NCBI GenBank assembly: GCA_009792885.1 | Contig: WMCF01000208.1 | Span: 372,001-436,000, forward strand | Direction of reading: 5' to 3' | Source: Eremophila alpestris peregrina | Taxonomy: Eukaryota; Chordata; Aves; Passeriformes; Alaudidae | DNA: 64,000 nucleotides | Part shown: positions 1-12,800 of the stretch, piece after piece | Layout: the number at the start of each line of letters is the position of its first letter | Numbering within the stretch: the stretch's first letter is position 1 | Notes under the pieces: model-generated | Told to the model about the DNA's origin: nothing | What the model saw: only the letters and a program-made list of their open reading frames with translations | Database searches by the model: none | Translations under genes and position numbers: made by a program

Positions 1-646
1 CAAAAGAAAAGTACCTTCTGAAAGCAAATACGCAAGTATCTATATGAAAGGCCTGCTCCAAATTTCATTGAAAAAAAATTCTTAAGCAAAAATTAAAAGT
101 AGGGAGCAGTTCCTATCTATTATATGAACTAACAATGCAGTGGCTGCATGTGCAATTTAAATTGAGATTCTGCACAAGCACTGGCTGGTGAAAACTTCAC
201 TCCTCTTTGCCCTCAGTGCTAAACAAATCGCCCTCCCTGACTATTCCATGTCTTCAGCCTGAGTCTAGAAAACTGATTTCAAGGTTTCTGGCACATTCTT
301 TACAACAAGCTACTTGAATGGTCACATTCCTCATTTGTTTCCACTGTTATCTGGAAATCTGAGTAACTACTGGCATGTGAAACAGGTTTTAGTCTAACCT
401 GATTTACAGAAACATGAAATGATGGCAAACCTCAGCCATGATAAAGCACAGTTCTGGACATTCGGCCTGCTGAGCTCATGGGGGCAGTGATGGGTTGAAT
501 ATATTTTCAAACCTAATTCTAGAATGGTAAATTCCCTGTGCTGGTTTTGTAAAAAGGAGCACCAGCACCTGTTGGTGGTAATTCTGTGAAGAACTCTTCA
601 ATAATTCTGTGAAACAAAAGAGGAAGTGTAAATGGCACAGACCTAC
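1..646 (-). other. GIGYF2 intron 13 (partial)
   Basis: AT-rich intron sequence running off the window. I see no exon, RNA gene or recognisable repeat in it. Confidence 0.8.
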
Positions 647-806
647 CCTGAATTTCTCCTTGTGGATCTTTGTAGTACCACTTCTGCATGGCTTCATGGA
701 ACAGGGGCATAGAAGAACCCTTTGCTCTGTGCTCTTGGATTTTTGCTGCTAGTCTTTCATCATCAAGGGCACTGTCCTGCAGATATGCCACCATTTTTTC
801 TGCTTG
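647..806 (-). CDS. GIGYF2: GIGYF2 exon 13, start of GYF domain (residues 494-546)
   Basis: 160 nt, phase 0 to 1. It encodes QAEKMVAYLQDSALDDERLA, a short helical lead-in, then PLFHEAMQKWYYKDPQGEIQ. The WYYKDPQGEIQG stretch (W536 onward) is the first strand of the GYF domain, which binds PPG-Phi ligands. The rest of the domain, including its GPF/GYF core, is in exons past the window edge. The acceptor is CCTACAG|CAAGCA and the donor TTCAGG|GTAGGT. Confidence 0.96.
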
Positions 807-3800
807 CTGTAGGAGACATCAAAACCAGCAAGAAATATGGGCGTTAGACGGGGGCTTACAGATTTGAAAAGGAGTGTACCAAATACAACCACCTTGGGCT
901 ACCCAGAGCTCCAGAGTGTACCAGGAATGACAGGCAGTCCTAGGACAGGAATGACTGCTACACCAACCTGGAGCTCTGTTTACCATGCTTGTCAAGCAGA
1001 ATCCTGAACAAGCACAGTTCACCTGCTTATGAAAACCTTTGGAGCAACTTGCCAAGGAGGCCCCATGCAGTACCACAGTGAAAAATAAAGAGGCATGGGA
1101 GCATGAGCACAAAGAAGGCTCTACATCTCAGCAGTCACTACAGTTTCATCAACACAGTGTTGTGATTCACTCACAGGATTTTTGATTGGGTTTCTGTTTG
1201 TTTGATGGTTTGTTTGGGGGTTTTAACAGACATACATAATGTCTCAAGGCAAATCATAACAGTACTTGACAGTGGTTATAAGCATTATGGTCTCAAGCTC
1301 TTTAACACAGGGTATAGCACCCTGATCCAGAAAAATACAAAAGCTTGAATTATTTGGAAAAAAAAACCAAAAAACCAAACAAGCCAAAACTGGAGAGAAG
1401 CAGCTTTCAGTATACACTGTGAAGTGTAAAGTTTCAGCTGCATTTCTGATTTTATGGGCTACAGAGGTTTTTTGCATTCCACATTCCTCCACTCTCACAA
1501 TTGTCAACAACAAAGGAATTAGAGAAATTTTACCTGCTCTAGGTGTTTGAGGCCCTCTTCATCATCTGGGTCAGTGGGAATGCTGCCCATGCCTGGAGCA
1601 GCTGTGACAGGTGTTTGAACTGGCCGCAGAGCAGGATTTGAATTGGAAACAGGAGGAGGAAGATGAGCAGAAGCAGCTGTGTCTGCAGAAATCTGTGGCA
1701 AAGGTTGAGCAAGAGAAGCCAAATCTAAAGAAAAATGTTAAAGTTAGTTCATTATCTTTAACATAAATGTCAATTATTTTCAAGAACTTAACACAGAGAA
1801 TTTTCAATGGCTCAAATTTAGCACCAAAGCAAAAGCATTTTCAGATCTTCCTGAATGTACTGCTTACAGCACAGGCACCCAGCCCTACTTCAAGGAATAA
1901 ACAGTTTAGTTCTATCAGTGCAGAACTCGGCACATTTGAGCCTATCCCATTTCCTGACCACACACATTTGTCCAGACTATTCTGCTGTAACACAGTGAGG
2001 CACATCCACAACTAGTTTGTGTTTCTCTGGACTGCATTTCGTTGTTAAGTACCAGTGCACTGCAAGCAGTTGAGATGACATATCCAACAAATCCTGTATT
2101 TATAGACCAGTTGGTGAATTCTGGCTTTCCATCACCATAATCCAGTCCTTGCCTCTTTTAAGGGGCTAGGATTACTCACAGTGAGTAATGGAAACTTACT
2201 AAATTTATCTGTCAGGTTTATTACCTTCCCCTCTGTTGGACATTTTGGCTGACAGTGTAGTCTCCACCCGATTCTCTTTATCTTCTGTTTTTTCTGTTCT
2301 TTCTGGCACAGACTCTTCCTTCCTTTCAAAAAGGTTTGTTTGCAATGGATCTGGAGGCTGAGATTTTGGTGGGGTGTCTGACCTGGCAGCTGGAGATGAC
2401 GCTTGAGCTGCTTCTTCCACTGCTTCTGTAACAGGGCAGAGTTTAAGCACCTGAATTAAGAGAAATTCCACACTGACAGTTCCAGAAGTCCTCCTTACCT
2501 GCCACTACTCTTTCTGTTTTCTCCCCCTCTTTCTTGGTCTTTTCATGATCTTTGGCTTCTTCATTGTGGCTCCCTTCAGAATCAGACCTTTCCTCCCCTT
2601 CCTCCACAGGCCGGAAATCCATCTCCTGTTCCTCTGGTATTGGCTCCTTCTGCACTTTCTGCAAAGCCAACGCAATCATCCATAACCCACCTGACATCAG
2701 AGAACCTTCGCGCCAAGCGACCCAAGGACCCAAAGCAGCTTTTCACCTTTAAAGAGAGAAACGCTCCAGAGGAGTCAAACGTGCCCATTTCTTCCTCTGC
2801 ATCCTCCAAGCACCACTCAGGGAGACTGTCCCTGTCGTCGTCCATGCTGCCGCTGCCGCAGCGCACGCGCCGATAGCCCCGCTCGTCGTCCCGGTCCCGG
2901 AAATCGAACTCGAATCTCCGCCGTCGCTCCATGTGCTCCCGCCAGCCTGCGGAATGAGGGCCGTCTAAGGCGGGGAAAGGAGCTTTACCACACGGTCCTG
3001 GGGCAGTGCTCACACATGGGGGGGGAGGAGGGACACTGATGGCAATTCAGAAAGCCCCTACACAGCACAGCCCACCTATGAACAGGCAACTTCAAGGACA
3101 AGGCAATGAAAAGGAGCATCCTGCCAATAAGCAGAAGACTTTTAAGTATTTTCCACTGTATATCCTCAAATTATAGACTGTGGAATAAGTATTATAAACC
3201 ACTTATATAAGGCTAAAAAAGCTCAGCTACAAAATCTACAACAGGCACCAAAATAAGAAAAGCAACACTAGTTATCAATTGGATTTACCAGCCTTCATTG
3301 ATTTAAGCCTTTTTTGGCACTTTTACACGTGTAAGATTTTGTATTTTCCTTCAGGGACTCTGCTGAAGTCGCATCCTGAACAAAACACCCATGTTTTTGC
3401 CTCTTGCCCTCAGATATGCTTTTGTGCTTATACATGAAAAATGGAGTGACAACTGTTCAAGTACCTTTGAAAGGACTAGTCAGTCTCTTGAATGTTTGGG
3501 GTTTTTTTAACCATGGAATACCAAAACTTGGAAAGATAAGAAGTGGGAGAACTTTCCTTCATGTATAAACTTCATATTCAGAAGACACCTTCATTCAGCC
3601 AAGCTTCAAATCCTCTGAGTGCAATAATGCTATTTAAGCTGTAAAGAACTGGTTGCTAAGGAAAACAAATTGGAAGTGAAAGCTTTCCATGCAATACAAG
3701 CCATCTTTATCACAAAGGTGCAAAGAAAAATGAAGGCACCTTAGTGCTTTTCATGGTGGCTGGATAAAGTAAATTCTTTTTTTTGCTCCAAGAATCTGTG

Positions 3801-6800
3801 CACCAGAATCAGTGCAGCCTCACAATATCAAATGTCTACCAAAAAAAAAAAAATCATAGTGAAGGGGAGAAACATGGTCCTGTTTCATGATTGATGCATG
3901 TTTTCACATTGACCTTAATACCCTAACTATTAATATTAGGCAGGCAAAAAAACAGCTTTGTCTTACAAATATAGGAAATGTAAAACAAACTAATTCCAGA
4001 AGCATTATGATCTTCAATCTTAAATTTTACCAGGGAAACACAAATGTTGGACTTTAACAAGGCCTTCACTATTCCAAATGTGCGTATCTGCAAATAATTC
4101 CACTGGATAACTTAACCTATGCTTCTAGGTATGCTTCACAAAAAACTGGTATTAAACCATCAAATCAGTGTTCTGAGGCAACCTTTTAAATGTTATTAAG
4201 GACACAGATTTAAGTGTGAGAGGTTATTGACAACCAGACAGCATTTCTGCTTGAGTCCCTGGACAGACAGCTCCTCATTACAAGCAGCAATGTCCATGTC
4301 AGGGCCCCCAGCAGGGGGACAAACAGAGCTATGGCCTGAACCTGGCAATGCCAGTGTATGGATTAACAGCTCTGCCTGTTTGCTACCACAGCACTCACAA
4401 AGGGCTGAGCATCTCTTCTTCAGCTCTCTTTTGTGTGGAATAGGAAAATTGAGTATTAAGAATTTCCTACACAGTCATAAATGGGCCATCTAGAGACCCT
4501 GCATTGAGAGGAGCCTCTATTTTATCCACAGTTCACATGCCAATACCAGGAGTGCAGCTCTTCATAAACCACAGAAATGTGGTTTTTGAAGGTGAATTCT
4601 AAGCACTTTGTAAAGCCCAGGTATCTGCAAAGTTCAAATGAAGAACCACTGAGTCTTCTTGCAGAGATGTAGTCACACCATCTCTTACAGCCCCCATGTT
4701 GTCAGTAGCAGTCTCATGCCCTTGTTTCTTAGTAACAAAATGTGTTTGTAGAAGCCCAGTTAGAATATAGGCCATAATTCAGGTCTGAAATATCAGGCTG
4801 CCAACCTTTTAAAGCAAGCCAAAAGTAGGGATAAACCTGAAATCCTACCTGAAGCTTTTTAACCAACAGAACACAAGCACAGCATTAAGTTCAGCCCTAC
4901 ACTATCATTAGGCAGTAGTTACATGTTCAATATTCCAAGTGTAGAAACAATTTTAAGCCTAATTTATCCCTTGCAATTTATGGTGATTTTTTAGGTAAAA
5001 GACAGGACAACTGGCTGCTTCAGGAAGTCAAAGAACACATTAGCCTTTTAATAGCTATTTCTCTCTTACAAGTTATATTCTCTAACTCAGCAGTGAAATT
5101 TTCAATATATACTAAAATATTGCTAAATGCTAAACTGAACACTTAACAAAAGAACATTATACTTTTTTTAGCATATATTATATATAGACCTAGTTCTTAC
5201 TTTGCTCAATTTTAGAACAAGATTCTCCAATGTACTTTAGTTGCTTCAAGGTATTTAAGAAAAGCAAGGAACAATGCCCAAAAATTCAACTCTAGTTAAA
5301 TCACAGCACCTGATTCTGAAAGTGGAGTGAATCAAGATTCATTTGAAAAGCCTTTGAAACAAAGCAGCAACTAAAAAATCTTTATATGAGAGTACAGCCT
5401 AAGGCCTCTCTCAAATGCTTTTCAGGAAAAAGATCAATTTGAAGATCCATTCAAGCAAAGACACAAAATCATATCAGAAATTCTAGGCAAGAAAAACTTA
5501 TTCCTACTCCTTAAGGCTGACTTGGTAACCAATACCATAAATATCTAAAGATCAGTCACTAGTTTTGAGACCGAAATAGGTTTGTATATGTTTCTGACAA
5601 AACAAACTTGCCTTGCAAAGGGCAATGATTGTATGAATGCAAGAACTGAACAACAGAAAGGGATTTTTTAGCCATATATAATTTTAAAACCTGCTTAAAA
5701 ATTAAAAGGAAAAAAAAAGAGAACTTTGAAGCAGCCAGTGAATCTAAATGTGATCACACTCTTCTAGCAGATACTAAAGCCAGTCTAAAGCTCCTAGAAG
5801 GGAGTACACAGAGCCAAGCCACAGGAAGGACCAACTAAACAAATGGCAACAGTACTCTGAAGATATTTCTCTATTTTTAGCAGAACATATGACTATACTA
5901 ATACCTAACACCAGAATAAGTACAAAGTAGTAGTTTAAGCCACACCACTTTGAATTAAACTCCTTATTTAAAGCAAAATGCGATTTAAACCATTTTGATA
6001 GTTCTGTGGCTACTACTAAGAGGAGAATTCAAATACAGCTCTGATGAAAGCTGGAACTAAGACAATACAGCTGTCAGCACAGGCCATCTCAAAATTAGCA
6101 ACTTTTCTGCAGATTCACTTAAGTCTTTGAACAGGCTTTCAATGATACCTGCTAAAACTAACTCATAAGGGAAGTTCAGTTTGTTTCTATTACACTGAAA
6201 ATTCAAATAAGCAGGAATATTTTTCATGACGGAAGTGAGATGAACTTTCAAAACCTTCCTCAGAACATACAAAAAAGTTCAAGACCTGAATGAACTTCTG
6301 AACTTTGAGGTCTACACTTCCTTTTAAGCTAAAGCATGCAGGCTGGTACTCACAGAACACTCCATTCCTGAGTATCATGCTGCACCATGAGGCAGCTGGC
6401 TGGATGTCACCTCAACTAGATAAAGCAGCAGTGAATGATCAACAACTGTGACCAAACACTAGGGAAAATTAAATTCTTCAAAATTTGTCTTTTAGCCTTG
6501 CTCTAAATAGGAAACATGTGATGATAAATCAAGCCTTGGACTTGCTGCTGAATCTTATTACAAGAGAACAGCTGTTTGAGAGCAGAGTTATACACAGCTG
6601 TGAAGAAGGCTCAGAACAGAGGTGATGGCTGCTCACAACAATAACCATACTGCAAGTCTGGGATGTTGAAAAGGGCAACAGAGCCCTTTTTTTTTTTTTT
6701 TAATTGCAGAAATTGTCCACCTCAGCCCCAAAAATGTCCTGTGCTTTCTTCGCCTTCCTATCGAGTTCAGCAAAGGAAGCTCAAGCCAGGGGACCTTATC

Positions 6801-9800
6801 ACCCTGTAGAACTACCAGAAAGAAGGTTTAGATTGGGGATTAGGAATAATTTCTTCACTGAAAGGGTTGTTGAGCACAGATGCTCAGGGAAGTGGTGGAG
6901 GCCCCATCCCTGGAGGGATTTAAAAGCCATGTAGATGGGGCAGTTAAGGACATGGTTTAGTGGTGTCCTTGGCAGTGCAGGGTTAGTGGTCAGACTCAAC
7001 CACCAAAAGGTCTTTTCCAAACTTAATAATTTTATTATTCCATGAAGATGTAACAGTAGAAGAGCCTAATCCTCTCCTGGTACTCCAGAAGCCTTCTGCA
7101 GCCAAAAGATAGCCAAACCCAGGATCCCACACCAGGTATGACTGAATCTTTTCCTAAGAGAAGGAAAAAAAACCCTACAGTATGTTTCAGTCCTACTTGG
7201 TATTTCTCCTGCAATTCCAGCAATGCAATGCTGGAAAGCATGTGAACAGACTTGCCCTGTCAGGCCCAGGAAGGGGAGAATGAAACCAAACAGGTGTCTG
7301 AAATTTACTGAGACAAGTTATCCTGTAACTAATGTGTAGAGCAACATATTTTGAGATTTTCCAAGGATGCTTCTTGGTACTGCAAACACATCTGGAAAAC
7401 TAGAAAGAAGTCAATGACCAGAGTGGTTTAGTGTCAGTGTCACTCTGCAGCCTTGGGTATGCTGTCTAATGTGGGTGACTTCTCTCCCCTCATTATCACA
7501 GCCACAAAGAAACAGTACTATTAAAATCCCCTTATTTTACCAGGTACATACACACCTGGAGCACAACACAGACCTGAAAAGTACTGTTCCCTTAAATATG
7601 TAAGGGTACTGAAGATGTTAAAAGGAAAACAAAAGGCACATAATTTTATGCTAATCATTTTGTGACCAAGAGCCCCACACATGCCAGAACAGTATTTAAT
7701 GACCACAACCACATGAACCTATTTTTGCCCTGAAAGCGGCACCTCTCTCTCCTCATGGCCTCTGCCCTCTGTCTGTACCCACTGCAGTTTGCCCAGCTCT
7801 GCTCTCACCTGGACTGTGGGGACGCCACCTCTCCCCATCCCTCCGTGACCCAGCCAGCCGCCAGCCTCCATCCTCATCTTCCCCATTCTGTTCCTCCCTG
7901 AAGATGCGCCAGTTCTCGCTCTCAGAGCGTATAAATTCGTGTTTCCTCCCCGCCGTCACTGTCCCACCTTCCTCAAAGTTTGGTCTCACTGCAAAGAAAA
8001 CACAGGCCAGTGAACATGTGTCCTGCCTTTGGAAACACAGAAATACAAAAGGGTTGAAATCTTGCTCCCTTGGAGGCAAAAATGCACCAGAAGTGGTTAT
8101 AGGAACCTAGGAGAGGAATGGAAATTCAGGAGGGAAACATGACAGATTTAAGAAATCCAGGTCCCTATGTACCTTGGGATGCAAAGAACAAAAATAAAAA
8201 AAAAATCCAGAAGGAAGCAAAGCCTATAAGCAATTAGAACATGGACAGGCAAGAAAAAGGAGGAAAAGGCAGTTTAAGAGTTGTAGGGAAATGTAACAGA
8301 AAGAAGGCAAAAGTGTGCAGAGAAATGCTTTATCATGAAGTGTCTCAAGTGGGAGCACAGTGTAAACATTATATAAGCCACACACATTTCCTACTTCTGT
8401 AATAAAAAGAAGGTGAGATCTATTTACTTAATCCGACACACAGTCTTTCTATTAGTAAACACTGAAAATTTAAAGTAGCATTGAGGAATAAACGAGAAAA
8501 AACTTAGCAATGTTAACATTATGCTGTGAATCCATCTTCTGGAGAGCCAAGGTCAGTGTATGAAGGGCTAGAAGCAATTGTGCCTGAGCTGAAGGACAAG
8601 TCTACTAGAAGTTTAGGCGACTATATGAAGAGCTAAAGCACATTAGTTAATTTAAAATCCAGGCCCAGTACCAACACACAATGTCAGCTATGAAGCCAAG
8701 TATAACCCAGTTGCACCTTCACTGAAGGGGACACCTGGTAGAACAGCACTTCTGTATTTTCTGGGCTTTGAGAAACAAACAAAAATCTGCAGGCAGTGTA
8801 TTTTGGGGAGTCTCTGGTAATACGCCAAATAAAATTGCTGGAGGCCCTCAACTGCCTTCATTTGGTTTGTGTGATGCTGGAAACTTCTTTTATCTGGAGT
8901 AGATAAATCTTTTCACATGAAGGTCAGCCACATTCTGTTTTTCCCATGCTTCATGGAAAAGACAGGAAAGGAACAAGCCAGACAGAAAAATCCAAGTTTG
9001 GGAAATTTTTTTTTCCCATTTTAGCTATCCAAAAATCTAATGCAGACTACAGTAACAGAAAGCTCAGGGAAGCCTCTCACCACTGCTCCTTCCCATAGTA
9101 GAAGAGCAGAAGGCAAGCTACAAAGCCAAGTCAGCTGAAAGTAAAACACAGAGAGAGGTGCACAGGACAGAGCTGCAACCCAACAGACCAGGAGAGCCTA
9201 AGTCCCAGACAACAAGGAAAATGCATAATTCTTTCTGAATTTTTAAAGTCCTACAAAGAGGAAGAGAGATCAAATTTTTTTCATTTTGCAGCACAACAGA
9301 GTAAGTTTTTTCTAACTAAAAGTTATTCAAATCACTATTTTGAGACACAAATAATATTTTTACAAACATGTCTATTATTTTCATAATGACTCACAGATAT
9401 TACTTGACACTTATTCAGTAACATGAATTTGAGAGATTTTAGACTCTACCAATTCAAGGAAAAAAGGGATGTTCTTCCCTTCCATTGTAAGTTCAGTTGA
9501 TTCTGGAGACTGCTCTTTAACACAGACAAGCTCTCAGCTCACAGGTTCTGTTCCACTCTTCCAGAAACATTTAGGAAAAAAGGTCACTTAAAGAATATTG
9601 TGAGGTCTGCTTTGCCCCTGTACATCCAGGATTTAGCCACACTGCACATCTACTCATGCTATAGGCAAACCAAGGCAACTCAGGTTCTATTAGTCCTTAG
9701 GACAGCAGATTTTGTTCCCAAGAACTGAACTATCAAAGTCAGGTCTTGTTTGCTGAACTTGCAGAAAATGGGGTTTGAAACACATCTCTGTAGAGGTTAC

Positions 9801-12800
9801 AAAACATCAAGTGCTGTTTGTCAAGATCAGACTCAAGTGGGATCCTGCCCCTCTTCTGATTTTAAATTCTACGGCATTAAAATGTGGAAATGAAAAAAAT
9901 CAAAAATAAGGGGTCAGTGTTATATTCATCTGAGGATGGGATCACCTGTGGTTCCAAAACCTATCTGAACACAGCAGCACTCCAGTGTGTCACATCAGAC
10001 AGCTTTGATGCCACATTCAGTGCAATTAAGGGAAAAAAAATGCAGTGTCTCATGACATACTCCCGTTTCTGGTATTAGGGCATCACAGCAAGCATCAGTC
10101 AAAGAACAAGGTATGTGTCCAAACAGGTCTGGCATTAGATGATCCTGAAGATTAGACAGACCAGCCAAGAAACTAGTTCTTTACAAACGCAAACCAGTCA
10201 CAGGTTAAGGACCAGAAAAATCAAGCTACCCAAGTGATAGACTGTGAGAAACTGAAATCAGGAATATTCCTACAGATTACATCTACATTTGTAACTTCCA
10301 AAGTCCCAGCATATTCTTTGCAAACTGTTTCTAGATTTGAGAACAATCATTTCAGCTGAAATTACTTAGATCACAGAGTCAGGACTTGGCAATGTTTTAA
10401 GGATGAAAGAAACTAAAATGCAATCTATGGTTTTGCCTTGGACTAATTGACTGGACTTCCTGAAGAGAAGGAGCAGTAAAAGGGCACCTCTGTTCAGGCC
10501 TGTCACAAAGCCAGCAATGGTGTTTACAGAAAACTTCAGACAGAGCTGAGTGGTATCCAGCCAGAAAAGCCTACAGCTGTGCAACACTGATTCCAAGGGA
10601 TCCTGACTGTGGGGAACAGGACTGCATTCGAGCATGTGGCCCCATGGCAATGTATTTATGAAGAGGACTTACTAACAGAATGGCAAATAACTTCTGTTCT
10701 CCAGGCTGTCAGCCCACGTTTCCTACACCATGCTCACTCTCTGCAATGAGTAAACAGGAAAGCAATGACTGACAGCACTGCTGTTTCCTCTACAGTGGGG
10801 CAAGAACCAGGAGAGTCTATTAACTTTAACTTGCTCTCTTCTCTCTGCTTTCTGCTACACAATTCCTCAAGAGGAAGATAAAAATAAAAACCTTTGCAGT
10901 CAGTGTTTTTAAAGGAACTGAAATAGGTTTTTGCCTAAATGTGTAATTTTATTTCACAGAAGAATAAAATAATTGTCCCTAAGATGATGCTTCCAGAGAA
11001 GGACTACCTTCTCATTAGAACACTACTGGACATGCTAGGAACACCACGGTAATACAAATACCATGAAGCAACTCCCAGTGACAGATCAGAAGTTCTGAAT
11101 CCCATTTCTAGCTTCAAATTTCCAATCTCTCTGCATAAAACCTCAATCTCAACAGCAGATCTCAAAAATATACTATCAAATATAACTCCGTATTTTTTCA
11201 CTGAATTGGCCATTATCTACTGTCACCAGTGTGAGTGAGCCAATAGATTCAAAGGAATTAACAAGAGTTCAATTCCACAACACACCTGAAAAACACACAC
11301 TGTATCTAATTTCACCTGCTACACAACTGTGTAAAGATTTCCAATTCATTCAGTTGAATTAGATCAGAAAACCAGTGACCATACAGCATATGCTTTCTAC
11401 AGTTCAAAAGATGGTTTCTAAGAAAACACTGAAACCAAAACCCTGCTTGTGACTAAATGAGGCTGTCTGCAGTGGAGGGAAGGGTGAAGGGTGAGTCACA
11501 CTGTCCTACAGCCTTGTCACACTGGTGGGAGTCCCCTGGATTTATTTGCCCTGGTTCTCAAAGTCACTCTATGCCTATCAACTTTCAGTGCTGTGCCTGA
11601 ACATGTATCAAAATGTTCCATACTAATGAAGCAAAAAAATAATGTTTTGCAATTTAGGGTTGGGGGAAGGTTAAAGAAGAAAAAATAGGGAGGATTTTGT
11701 TTCCTAAGCAGGAAAGTCTACATTAATGATTTTCCCAGCAGGCCTTCAGTAGTTTTACTGCAAACAACCAAAGCCTTTGTTTCTCAGATCCTCTTACATC
11801 TGACGTTCGGTCAAAGCCCTCACATCAGCAGCTCACCAAGGGATAAAAAAAATAGTGAAACCAGTCCTGTGTTCCAGAGCTGTCCTCAGAGCTGGTCCAG
11901 CAGGGAAGCACACAGACCACTCTGCACAGCCGCTCACTCAGACATACCCTCAACAACTCCTCTCATTTCGTGAGTAAAAGAGCAAACAGCTGAAGTGAAA
12001 GTGGTTTCATCCGCTGCATGGAATCAGCAAGCCACCTAATCTGCCTTGTTTCATTCCTAGGCTTTAGCAAAATCCTGTGATTAATTCCATGTTTTCACAA
12101 AGGAGCAATGTGGAGATGGAAATGGCCAGGTCTACATCTTAGCAGCATTAGGCTGCAATTCAGCAACACGCTCCTGAGACCACAGGCTGCACTATGAGCT
12201 GCATCCACCTTTCCATTAACATCACAGAGCTTGGGACCTGACAGGAAAGGAAGAAGTGGAGCAACAGTGAGACACAGGAGTATCCCTCTTAACCCAAACA
12301 ATCAGTAGCTGACACTGGTTAGAGAAAAGGTGTAAGTGAACAGTGTGGGTTTTCAGCAGCAATATGGGAACTTTTCCACTCAGCTTTTCAAAGGGAATTT
12401 TGGCCTTCTCCACTTTCATGTAAAACTTTAGGTTATACAAACCTAAAAATTTAACTTGATTAAGGAGGTGAGGGGGAAGGCACCCCTTCTCCAAGTAAGT
12501 GTTTGAGGATTTCTCCTTGGCTGCTAAGGGTTTGTGTTGGGTAAAGAAATGCTCCTAACAAACCAGCATTCTTTTCCACATGATCAGAGCCAACCAGCCC
12601 CCCTGCAGGCAAAATGACCAATCAAATCAGCTTCAGATGGAAACCAATCCCCCCAGCATATAAACACAGGAATGAGACATACAAACCCATTTTTAAAGGT
12701 TTTGGGGTTTGGTTTTTTTTTTTTTTTAATCTCTACCAACCACTTGTGGGAAGTTTCTTGCTAGTGCTGGGACCAGATCACCAGACCAGAGCAGTCCCTC

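Noticed and set aside
6799..7020. 73-codon minus-strand open frame ending in a Ser-Ser-Thr-Gly
   Set aside because: It is the antisense reading of a CR1 3' end, not a gene.
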